NCBI GenBank assembly: GCA_008711295.1
Contig: VUYV01000035.1
Span: 5,424,397-5,488,396, forward strand
Direction: 5' to 3'
Origin: Anarhynchus alexandrinus
Taxonomy: Eukaryota > Chordata > Aves > Charadriiformes > Charadriidae
Length of the DNA: 64,000 nucleotides
Shown: positions 49,500 to 61,300 of the stretch, one piece after another
Numbering within the stretch: the stretch's first letter is position 1
Layout: every line of letters begins with the position of its first letter
The notes under the pieces: model-generated
Told to the model about the DNA's origin: nothing
What the model saw: only the letters and a program-made list of their open reading frames with translations
The model's database searches: none
Made by a program: the position numbers and the translations under genes

Positions 49500-49680
49500 A
49501 CAGTCGTCCTTATGTGTTTCTAATGGCCCGTGTTCACCCCGGTGAGAGCAATGCCAGTTGGGTAATGAAGGGGACCCTGGAGTTCCTTGTGAGCGGTGAT
49601 CCCATTGCTGATCTCCTGCGGAAATGTTTCATTTTCAAGATTGTCCCCATGCTTAATCCTGATGGAGTCATCAATGGCAG
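49500..49680 (+). CDS. AGBL1: AGBL1 coding exon (i), zinc-binding HPGE motif, phase 1/2
   Basis: This 181-nt exon after GTTTTTCAG completes a Tyr codon and reads [59 protein letters not shown] and then AG of a split codon, with donor GGCAG|GTGAGT. The His and Glu of HPGE are the first two zinc ligands of M14 peptidases. [12 protein letters not shown] is the conserved strand/turn that follows in CCPs, leading to HRCSLSGEDLNRQW in the next exon, which lies outside the window together with the third zinc ligand and the catalytic Glu. HPGES with EFLVS favours AGBL1 over AGTPBP1 (HPGET, EYLMS). Confidence 0.96.
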
Positions 49681-52600
49681 GTGAGTTGTGACACATTCTT
49701 ATTCTGGAGTTTTGCTGGGTTTGTCTGCAGGCTTTACCCCTCTGCAGGCCTTGTCTGCAATGTTTTGGGTCAGGAGAATTCCCTTTGCCTCATGTTTTGT
49801 TCGTCCTGTTATCAGTCCTGTATGGAAAATGTGACTCTCAGATATAGCCCACTGTGCTGTCTTGCATTGGTCAGATGTACGTAATTCTGTGGTGTATGTG
49901 GTCATAACATCTCTCAATTGCCTGGATGGACTATTAGTGGTGCCAGAGAAACAGCATCTTTCTTGAGAAATGGAGATCTATCTATTCTGCTAAAACAGCA
50001 GGGCAGACTTCACCTGTAAGACAGATATGCTTGGGAATAACTGGCTTTAATTAATGCTTTGTATAGCCTGGTGGGGGGGAAGATGAGTAAGGATCTATTA
50101 AATTTTCACATTTTCATGGAAATGTTTCCATATAGTGAAGCTCCCTCCTTCTCCCACCTCCTTTTCAATCTTCCCTCCCACATGTTTCCTAAGAGATACT
50201 GAATCTGAGCTTGGAAAATACTGATTCCTTTTTGTATTCTTTGCCTTTACACCATCCCTGCCCACCCACATTTGCCTTCCCTCTCCTTGTACATGAGTGG
50301 AAAAAGTACAACTCTGCTCTGAATATGTTCACACGAAATAAATATTGCTATGCTGCCAGTGAAAGAGGAATTCCCTTTGAAGGGTTGAAGAGTGCACTAA
50401 GATAAAGGTAGGCTTGCACTTGGCTGGAAAAAAAATCTCCGGTATCTTTGCGGACAGTGGAGTTTGACTTCATTGGGTCTTTGTGGACTGGCTGTCAGTT
50501 AATAACTGTCAGTCCTGTCTCTGATGCAGGGGTGGGACGTTATGAGCACATCCCACCAGTAGCTGGTGTGCTGTGTGTTTGGACCTGGTGATAAGGGCTT
50601 GCAGGTTTTGGTAATGACTGTGTCCCCTGGCTTGTTGCAGTGGAATACCTGACAAATCTCAAAGCTGAAAGATCAGCTTAGGCAAGCACTGAAACCATAG
50701 CGAAGTGTAGAGGAACAACTTTTCTCAAGCTACATTCTCCCGCCTGCTTTTGGGTCAGGCTGTGCAGCTCGAGTGCTGCAGAAACATAAAAACAATCCTG
50801 AGCAACAAACCAAGCTGAGTTTGTTTGGTTCTAAACTAATTCATTTCAGCCTCCTCAGGACTTGAGCATATCGGTAGTCTGGGAGGACTGTTCAGAGTAG
50901 CTGGATACTGCCCCAGAGTAATCAAAGCCTCTGCTGGCACCAAATGCTTCCTTGATTCTTCTAGACAGCAGAAGCAAAAAAAGAAAGGTTGTGGCTTTCC
51001 CCCCCCCTTTCTTTTTTTCCATTCACTGCACATAATTAAGGCTTCCAGCAGATGGAGGACTGGAGGGAACGTCTGACCTTTTTTCTCCAGCTGCCAGGAG
51101 TGAGTATAGCAGAGAAGGCACCCTCAGGAGGGAGGACGTGGCTCTCGGTGACACCTGGGTGAAGTGTACTGCCTGGGCTCATGTTACACAGCAAAGTGCT
51201 TTGCCTTCCCTGGTGCAGATGAGTTTAAACTGTAGTTAAATCTGGTGATGAATGAAAAAGTTTGGTAAGCCTTGCGTGTGGGACAGGAGCAGAGGAACAG
51301 GGCCGTGGCTCTGTTCCTGATTGTGAGGCCTGGGGAAGGGAGAGAACCATTCCTTTATGCTTTAATTTAAATACTTTTATCCCATGAAGCCTCCTGTGGC
51401 CCAGATATTCTTCTTGGTTCTTCCCTTGTGCTTTTTTAGTAGTCTTGGATCTTCCTACACTGAAAGATGCTTCTGTTCTGGACCTCAGGTTTACTGGTGA
51501 TCTGCTGGAGATAACCATGCGCATTGAGGAACGCAAATATCTATCAGGCCCTTAATGTCTATATGTGCACATGCAGATTTATTTGGCTACTTACATTTGA
51601 CCTTGCCCAGGTTTAAATGCTTTAGTAAATTCTGTTGTCTTTTGTCAGTGTTACAAGAGAAATTGTTTTCTGAGGAAGCTGGTCTGTAGCTCTTCATCAA
51701 CCATAATACTTGTGAGAAGATAGTTGCTTAAATATTTTTTACATCTCTAAACCCATTTCACAACCCATTTCATGGAGCAACTTGTTTGCCCTGGGATTTG
51801 CAATCCCTTTTTTGGAAATCCCACCAGGTATCCCCGCACAGATTGCTTAGAGTGCCTGGAGTGCCCTCTGCCAAAATCCCAACCTGCTGTTCTTTTCTAG
51901 TTTTGTACAAGTTGCTGTGCTCTCACACCTTCCCCCCGTGAGGACTGGATATACTGAATGCATCAAATCCACTATCCAGGCCAACAAGTATCTTGGCTCT
52001 GTGCTGGACACTGGGAATACCTACATGTGATAACCAGGGATCTTATCTCTTACTGTGAAACAAGGTTTTCTTCTGTTTCAGTGCCTCTGTTGCTTTCATC
52101 TTGGTATCTGAGCATCTTTATTTGAGAGCTGGATTCTTTTTTTGTTGGCAGTTCTTTGAATCTCCTTACTCTCCCTCCTCCCCAGCCCTGTGTGCTGGGG
52201 TGTGCATAACGCTTCCCTGTCTGTCATGGAGACAAATGCCAGTGCCTGGTTACAAAGGATTCCTTCCAGCAGCCCAGCTGTGCCCCTTCCCCAGCCGGCT
52301 CCCTGCCGCGGGTGCAGCTCAGGGGAAGAATGCTCATCCCGGCAGGGTACCGCACAGGTACCACGCTTTGGGAGCCTTCGTCAGCAACAAGATGATTAGG
52401 GCCTTGATATTTGCTTTGGTTCATGTGATCTGGAAGTTACACGCGGAGAATGTTCCTCTAACACAGATAGGACTGCAGTAATGCGATTATGCTCCGGCTG
52501 CGTGCGGCTGAGCTGGGAAGCAGCTCTCCACCCTCCCTTTCGCTTCAGTCAGTGCTCTGAGAACCCGCTTCTCTCTGTCAGCGATGGGAGAGACTTGCAG

Positions 52601-53317
52601 TCCTGTCACTGATGCTAAATGAAGGTAGTGGTGATGCAAATGTGTACGTTCGAGTGGGGGTGTCATCACGTAAAAATATAGATCACTCCCAAATATTGCA
52701 GCTAATTTGACTTTGTTCAACCCAGAGAGAATTGGTGAGCAATTGTGTTGCTGTACATGGCTGAGGGTTTTGCTCCATCCTGAACAGCAGTCAGGTGTAG
52801 GGTTTTTCAAATAAGACTCAGCTGATCTGATAGCGGCTATATATTTTCAATTAAATAATAGACACTGCTTTTCATGAAGTTGATCTTATGCTTTTTGCCA
52901 GACACTGACTTTTGACCACTGCTAGCGATGGGATGCTGCCTCATGTAGACCTGTTGTCTGACCTGATACGTTTATTTGTATTTTTTAATTTTGTTTCTTT
53001 CGATGTAAATTACAAGGAGAAAACAGTCTTAATCTCCAACACTAGCAGTGTAAATCAGTCTGGTGACAGCCATATTAAACTACTTAACAGAAGGTGTCCT
53101 TGCAGCCTGGCTTTATTTTGCACAGGTTGTTCTGTGAGAATCCAAAATAGTATGTGTTGTTTGGTCTTATGGCTCACTACCTTCACCCATATCTCTATCC
53201 CCCTTTTAAACTAAATCATAGTAAAATAGGAAAACTTTAAAAGGAATTAATCTCTATTAAGTGTTGGAGAATCCATGAAGAAGAGTATCACTTTCATTAG
53301 GAAAGTGATATAAAATG

Positions 53318-53475
53318 CAGTGGGTGAGGGAGAGACCTGCACTTTGTTCCTGGCTCTGCTACCAATGGACTATGAGACCTTGGTCATTGCCACCTCCTCT
53401 TGGCTGAGTTGTCTTCTTTACAGAATGAGACAATGACATACTATAACCTTTGAGCAGTTTGAAATGAAGACTGAA
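53318..53475 (+). mobile_element. MIR-type SINE, ancient
   Basis: Ordered MIR landmarks: GCAGTGGGTGAGGG near the start, TTCCTGGCTCTGCTACCAATGG, CTATGAGACCTTGGTCATTGCC, GTTGTCTTCTTTACAGAATGAGACAATGAC (compare TTTCCTCATCTGTAAAATGGGGATAATAA). It is sense to AGBL1, with approximate borders. Confidence 0.75.
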
Positions 53476-54474
53476 GTATGCACACTGGGAGCATTTTCTC
53501 CTCAATCTAGATCTGCTACTGTTTTAACTATTGAGCTTGTTTTTAAGTAGTAGAATGTGGAAAATGTTGTTCTTGGAAAACTCTAGATTTATCAGGAATG
53601 GTGCCTGTGGTGAAATATTTTGGATTGCTTTAAAAAAAATATTCCTCTGTTCAAGTGAAATCTTTGTACCTGGAAACTAGATCTATTATAGTCACAGTTA
53701 TGTAAAATGGTGAAAGCAGGGTTCAGTAAAAGAACAACTTGTAAAATCCTTAGTTATGGCAGCACAAAAAGAGGGTTTTATAAAGAAACACAACACTCTG
53801 CTGTCCACACTGTTCCACTTAAACTCGGTATCGCACATTTGAGAGTCGAGTTGTGTGTGTGCTCAGGCATGCCTCTGCAGTTACATGCACACTAGTGATA
53901 CGCTCATATGCCGTCTTCGGTGGGCAGCTGCTGTGTGTCCTCTTGTCAGCAGCTTGTTGGCACAGCTGTCCCCAGCATCTGCTCAGACCTGCGCGCCATC
54001 CACACGCACACCTGGCACCTCCACGCATGGGCGCACAGTCACAACATGCTAGTCCATGTTTTGGGGGTTTGGCTGGACTTCTCCAGGCACTGCGGTTCTA
54101 GATAAATATTGCTATTTATTACACCTAAATTTAGGGTTATTAATTATATCAGTATAACCTAATTTATATCGCCATAAACAGCAGTAACAAATGATGCCAA
54201 ATGCTAACACTCGATGCTTGCCAACTGTGCCTGTTTGAGGGCTTTCCCCCCCCAGTTCCCAGAAGTGTTAAATTAAAAATGATCAGCCTTGCAAGATCAT
54301 TGATCAAGCAAGAAGTGGAAGCTCCTGGGGAAGTGGTTTTGTTTTAAAAAATACTTCACGTGCACACTGCTCATGGAGTGTCTATGTATTTTGTATATTC
54401 CAAAATTCTTTTCCCACTGACAAATCCCTACCTGGCCAACATCAGTTCTTCGTTGAGTTCATGTCTCACTCCTA

Positions 54475-54570
54475 CGTTGCCACCTTCTTCCTCTTCCTTT
54501 ACTCCTTTTAATGTGTCCTCTTTCTTCTGTCCTGTCTGCCCTTTTCTCACTCTCCCCTCCCTCCTATTGA
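54475..54570 (+). repeat. Pyrimidine-rich (CT) low-complexity tract
   Basis: CTTCTTCCTCTTCC- and CTCTCCCCTCCCTCC-type runs over about 95 nt on the + strand; low complexity, not a defined repeat family. Confidence 0.7.
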
Positions 54571-56909
54571 ATCAAGGAAGCTTTTCAATGAAAAGAACTT
54601 GATGTATTTTATAAATGAATTGAACCAATCAGTGGAGATGGGAGCTGGTGCATCTTTTTTTGGTAAGGGAAGATGAATTTTTTGGAAGCTGCATGATTTC
54701 TTCAAAGCCATGGGGTAACCATAGTAGCAGTTAGGAAGAGGAAATCCTGATTTGCATTTTGGATTATAGCCACGGACTATTCTTTATCTGGTTTAAAAAT
54801 GCCCTGTTCCCTCCTGCACCTGCCCTCCCACAACACAGGCTAAGTAAGCGTTCCTGCTGCTCACAGGTAAGGCAGGTGAGGTGCTGGGGTTCTTGTCTCT
54901 CCATTGATATTTGCTATCGCTTTATTTAGGCTCTTTATTCCATCCTGGTTTACTTAAGGGGCTTTGTTCATTATGTCCTCAAATCCAGCAGAGAAAAGCT
55001 TTACCTTTTTGACAATTACTGAAATGGAGAAGTAGAAACATCCACTAAAATCCCTTCTAGAACAGGTTTCCTCTGCACGCTGTCAAAAGTTACAAAGGGA
55101 AAAATGATTGTGTTTTCACTTATTCTTTGGAACCTGGTCCTTTGTTTTTTGAAGGACACTTAAGAGCAGGAGCAGAAGCATGTTTGTCTCTATACGCAAA
55201 CACACTATTTGTATCTACGGCTTCTTTTCTCTCCTATATTAATGCTTGCTCTCCTGCATTTAGACATTGTGTTCTCCAGACAATAACAGGCAGAACTGAT
55301 CAGGGACAGGAAGAAAACCTAATGGCCAGTCGAAGGAGTCAGTTTATGATCCAGAACTGCATCCTCAAGGATTAAATCTTGAGGTGATGTCACACAGAGC
55401 TGTACAACTGCAGACATCCCTCCTTTCCTCCCCCTCCTTCTCTGTATTGCCCCTCTGTGGTCGGAGGATTGAAGAGGGGTTTAATTCTCAGAATCCTGCC
55501 TTGCATAACTAAATTGGTGCCATGCACTCTGCAAACACACTCCAAAGGCTCTCTCCAGACAAGCTAATCTATGTTGTGTGTGTTTCTTCTAAGGATAGCG
55601 CAGAGATGCGGGAAGGCTGGGAAAGGAGCGTTTTCAAACTCTGTCATTAATTAGTGCAGTGGGAGAGTTTGTCTCTAGGAGAGAGAGGTACAACAGGATT
55701 AGCGCGCTGCTTCTCTTTGGCAGACACTGTGTGGGTCTGTCCCCCATGTTGTCTTCACAAATCCTGCATCTAAATTGGCACCGCCATGTCAAAAGTAGTT
55801 GGGTAGACTTACGTGGAAGCTAGGGTATACTTGGATAAAAGTATGTTGTAAAGGATATAACCCTTACTCATTTATAATGGCTGTGCTCAGAGTTGCACAT
55901 TGTAATGTGGCATATTTGCGTGCGCTGATACTTTCCTCAAGACCTCAGAGGGGAAGAAAATGATAGTTCTGGGAGCATCTGTACTGGCTCGGCATGTGGC
56001 TCTGGGAAGTGCTTATGAACTGTGGGCTAACTTTCCCCAAGTGGAGTAGAAGCTTTCTCAGCTATTTGCTGCTCTGTTGCCTCAGGCGTTGCCTGTGTTG
56101 CCCTCTGCTAAGAGGAGGGCAGCGATCCTGATCTGGTGGGGAAGTAGAGATGGTGAATGAGCACTTCTTGTTGGGCAGCTTGGTCTTCTCCTCAGCAGGC
56201 CAGCCTGAAGGCTCTGGGTACCTCTCTGCCATTTTTATTTTTTACTGAAACAGGGCTCCTTTGAAATGGGTGGAAACCACTTCCACCTCTTCAAGGCAAG
56301 TGGCCTTGTTGCTCTTGTCAACCTTACGAGATCCCCCTTAGCAGAGGTTTATGGATTTGGGAGTCTAGGGTAGCAAATGTGGCAGCGTGTGCACAAGATG
56401 AGATAAAATATGGGCTGTGGTATTTCTCACCTTTCATCTCTGCAAGCTGTTCCTTGGTGGAGCCAGAAGTGGGGTCTGGCCCGGCACCGTGTATTTCTTG
56501 GAGTACCTCTCTGTGCTGTGGGAGGTGCTCCAGTTTCAACCAAGGCCCTTTGCCCTGAGCTGATGTGACAGCCCATCTTTGGCTCTCCCTCTGCAGTAAG
56601 CATCCGTCTGCAGACAGCTGCACCCCAGGACTCTCCCTTCTGACAGTGCTTCCGATGCAGCGTTGTTTATTCCTTCCTTTATCAGCCGGAGCTGCTGGGC
56701 CCCCTGAGTTATTAGCTCTATTCACTCATTGTCAGTGTTTCCTCCTTTGTAAATACGTCCCCATACGTCTCTGCTCCTGAGGAATATGCTTTCTCTTCTA
56801 TTTACTGCTTTTCCCAAGCCCCCACCTCCTCATCCCTCTCTCCACCCAGTGGCCCAATAACAGCCAAGGAGATAAATAAGCTACATAACTCTTCACAGCT
56901 ATTATTTTT

Positions 56910-56928
56910 TGTTGTTGTTGTTGTTGCC
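56910..56928. repeat. (GTT)n microsatellite
   Basis: About six tandem GTT/TTG units on the + strand, just after a T-rich run. Confidence 0.85.
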
Positions 56929-58229
56929 CTGCATGGTAATATATATAATAACAAGGAAACAAATCTTATTACTAAAGTAATTACAATAAATAAAAAGCCT
57001 AGAGGGGAGATGAAGGAAGGGTCTGTCGGGGGAGTGATTGCAGTAGGATTTTTTAAAATTTAATTTACTCAAGATGTTCTCTGCCACTTTGTTGATACCC
57101 TGCTGAGGGGGGCTGTGACTAATTAGCAGCCAGCTGTTGTTCCAACACCCTCACCTAATTTATTGTGTGGCTGAGTCTCTAAAACAGGAGCCTGTCTGCT
57201 ATCATTGTTTATGGGACTCAGCACCAGCCTTGTGTCAGTGGTTGGCTTTATTGCTTGGTGCTTTTGTCTCCTGGAAGCTGAACAGCTGAGATTTTGGGTG
57301 CTTTGCTTGCTGTTCCTTTTATCTTCCAGCATATCCTGTCTGCTTCCAGGAGTTTAAGTAGGAGAGTACACTCAATCTATTGCATTAACTGCTTGTCGCA
57401 GTGTCCAGCCTAATGACAGGTGAACCCAACTGCTAGTTTTTAACAACTGGCCCGAGAACTGCACCACTGTCTGTGCGCCTTGGTAGAGAACAAAAACAAT
57501 CCAGCGGTAGAAAGTCTGGTACGGACAGAGTCTAGGGTCTGTTAAACGCGAAAGTCTGGGACCTCATTCTCCTGCTTGCAGGTTCCTTATGAAAGCACCA
57601 TATTGTTTCTTGCCAGCAGAATGGAGATTATAGTACCATCTGTCTTCTAAATGGTCATGAAAACTAATTAGTTAATGGCCATATGAAGAACTGGAAAGAT
57701 TTAATGCATTGTCCCTTGTTTCATTAGTTTTTCAGTTGCCAATTGCAAAAGCACATGCAGTCTTTGTAAAGCTCTGAAATGGTAAAGGTACCCCATGTGT
57801 TGAGTGCATCTCCCTTGGCTCTTTCATACCAAGTTGACGCTGGTGCTGCAAGGCCACCTGGGAATTTCACTACAAAAATCACTTGATGTGGGCTCAGTGA
57901 TATTACTGTCTGGACTACTAAACACTTAAGCTTTTAGCCTTGGAAATTATTTCATTTTAGATAGCTACTACCTTATATTTTCAAATTAGCATGAATATTA
58001 GATATGAACATGATGTTCCACAGGCTCAGAAAGGAATAATTTTGTTCTGCATTTGTGTCTATTTTCCTGACTGACGATGGGAGTTCATAATCAGATGCGT
58101 GCACTCCTTTGAAGACATTTCCAGGAGCCAGGAGACTGGTGTACAAAGCTAGCTTTTAGTAAAGTTAATGAGATGATTGAATTATATTATTATTCTTGTT
58201 AGCTTGATTGTGTATCATTATCCCTTTTG

Positions 58230-58330
58230 TTTGTTATTATGCTTATTTGAGTCCCCTTTGTGGTATATTATTCCCATAACAATTGTGCCTGTGCTAGGCT
58301 CTGTATAGAGACAGGCAAGGAGCAGCTGGT
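58230..58330 (+). repeat. Possible ancient amniote repeat trace
   Basis: GTGCCTGTGCTAGGCTCTGTATAGAGACAGGCAAGG resembles the same old-repeat core noted near 12250 (GTGCTAGGCACTGTACA...). It is preceded by ATTATTATTCTTG and TATCATTATCCC, as expected upstream of that core. The family is uncertain. Confidence 0.4.
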
Positions 58331-61300
58331 CCCTTGTTAGGAACTGATGCATTAGTGGCACAGCCTATGCGTTAGGACTGGTGAGAATGAAAAGGATGCT
58401 GGGCTGTTGGCTCTCATGCAGCCTGATCCATCTTGTCAGCTCTGGCCACATGATGCACCTCATGGAAATTGTGAACTTTGTAGTTACAGCTCTCCTTCTG
58501 CATTACATCTGGGGATAGGGAAGGCACCCTGCTGCAATGACTTCTGCAACCACCAGATGAAGTTTTGTGAAGGATACCTCAGTATTATCAATGAAGGAAC
58601 TAGAGAATTGTATTAAAAACCAAAAGTCTCCTTATACCTTCTTGGAATTTGCAGGAGGTATCTGCAAACCTGGCCACATAGATAAACCTACCCTGAGAAA
58701 TATTGTAATTACTGCTGAACTTGGATTTTACTTCTGACCTGATTGTGATAGGCATCAAATGCCGATATCAAAGTTGTATATTTTGGAGATGAGCTAATGT
58801 TATGAGTAAAGGGGTTGTTTTGGTCACCCATCTCAAGATCAAGTTGGCTTATCCAAGCTAATGCCTATTGGAAGATACAGATTCAGAGCTGGAGTTGTTA
58901 TTCATAGGATGGGAAAAGAGAAGTCCACAAAATGAAATTGTAAAAACTTCACTTTTATAGATGCGATGAAGAATGTCCAATACTTTACTGCAATATCCAC
59001 ACTACCTGGAAAGCTGAAATTGCCTGAGAATGAAGGTTATTGTCTCTTGTAATATACCTTCGTATATTACACTGTGTAATAAATCAGGTAGTATTTCTTT
59101 TGCCCTGAAAACTGGACATCCCTGGAGTTCCAAGTAACATTTCACATTTTATATGACCATTCAGTCCCTTTTAAGTATTAAAACACATCATTTTTTCTGA
59201 AATATGAACAGAAATTCTTTTTTTTAAAGCCTATGAATAAAAAAAACCCTGAAGCTTAGTTATGCAAGTATAAAGCTGCTTTTCCATGATTTTGCTTTAA
59301 GAATTTCTGGTTTGGATTAAGCTCTGTGTTTTCTCTAATGTTCTTTGTTCTTTAACATTTTTATTTATTTCTATATTTCTCTCTCACTTTTCCCTCCCCT
59401 CTCTTGGAATCTGTTATTTGAATGTACCAATAAAAGCTGGCAAAGTACTGTGACAGAAGAGGAGATACTAATGGCCTTGGGTTGGAGAAATGGACTGGCA
59501 ATTGAAAATGGTATTTGTAGAAATGGGACGAAGAGGCTTATCCACAAAAATATGCTTCATTTGAAAGCTTATGTTTTCAAAATTGCTTGTGTGAAAATGC
59601 ACCTACAGAGGACCAGCTGAAGTTGAATTGTTCACCTGTGCACACGGTTCATATGATTGCACATGCAACTGGGGTAATTACACGGGCAAATTTTGCTCCA
59701 GTGATTTTAGTAAATTGCCACCCTAATTTAGAAATCCAGCTGAATGTCCCGCAGAAGCATCAAGAAAATGAAAAGCAGAAAATTGAGTCAATGTTGGAAT
59801 GACAAAGGGTGAGAAATCAAAACCTGTTCTGCAACCTAACAGACAGCACCGCTGGGAGTCAAAGAAAAAAAAGTGCAGCACACTTTTAATGCTGTAAAGC
59901 AGCTCTGAGTCTTGAAGAGGTAGAAAAACTAAAAAGCTTTTGAAGTCATATAGCCCATGTTTGAGAAGGGGAAAAAAAAATAAAAAGAGGGTGAGATTGG
60001 CAGGTAAGAGAGCTCCAGTAGTGGTACACCTTGGGTCTATGCTTACTGCAAAACTCTGAAGTTAGTATTTGAACACACCCCAGCTCAAAGATATCGTAAC
60101 CCTGATAGGGACTCTTGGGTAGCTACGGTGACAATTTACTGCATGGGAATAGTGATGATTTATGATGTAATATTCCATAGGAATTATGCTATGTTCAGAA
60201 TTGTATAGAGCTGAGCAACTTTTCCATGGTCTTTTAGAACTGGCTTGCTGAATTTCACAAGTGGATGTGTCCTTATATAAAATGGTTCCATTATGTCCCA
60301 TAGGACTCTTCCATGTCTGGGGAAGCAGAACACAGAGAAGAAGTGGTAGTGAACAATATAGTCTAGATCCTCATTCACCTTTTGGATTGCTTTCATTTGT
60401 CTGCCACAAATGACAAGAACTTAAGGCATAGTTATTGTAATAGTTGGAAAAGGGCTGTTATATTCTACTGTATGTATGTTATAGAATGCAAATAGGAAAA
60501 AAGATTTATTTCTAAATATGTACAAATAACAATCCATAATCAGGTTAGTATCTTCATGTGCTGCTGGTTTTAGTTGGGTTTGGGTTTTTTTGCCTTTGAT
60601 CCTTTTTTGAAAGCTGTCTTCGTCCTCCTGTAAAGTTACTAGGCTATAATAAGGTGTGAGTGCGAGGATTCTTTCCATGTATGTCCAATGACAGCATCTC
60701 TAGTAGCAGAGTTTCTTTCTCTGTCCCCCATTTTTCTCTCATAATGTTCATAAACTCAGCTTTTGAAGGAGAAGGAAGTACCAGTTCTCACAGGGGACAC
60801 GTGCTTCCACTGAGCGCTGCCTAAAGCAGAAATTTGGCTCCCAGTTTTAGCCCTAGTCCATGGTGTCTTCTACCAGCAGTAATGTTAACACTAATGAAAA
60901 CTTAGTTCTTGAGGAACGTTTTCAGTATTCATTGTCTGTTAGCTAACAAAAGGTTATTAACGTAAAAACAAAAGGCAAAGATTAAAAAAGTGATGATTTT
61001 TCTGTCTTCCCTGTAATGGTTATGCCACATAAGAGGATGTAAAGTGCAGAGCAGCTGAACACTCATAAACTATTTTAATACCATTTAGAAATGAGAAGAA
61101 GCAGGGGAAGAGGCTTATGTAGCAATGTAGTTTATTGCACTAATCAGTCACTTCTACAGAGCACTGCCATGGTTTTAAATCCTTGCTCCAGTGATGTGAA
61201 AAAAAAATTGGTGGTCTCTCATCCAAGTCTCTAATAGATTTTGGTCTATATCATAGAAATCTCTAGTATCATGTTTGAGCTAGCAGTGAATTCTATGCTT

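Noticed and set aside
52101..52481. 126-codon + strand open frame in the last intron
   Set aside because: No recognisable motif, overlapping alternative frames in the same region, and it does not continue the AGBL1 phase or motif order.
56324..56725. 133-codon minus-strand open frame
   Set aside because: No recognisable domain; low-complexity, proline/glycine-poor text with no conserved motif and no supporting splice or promoter signals.
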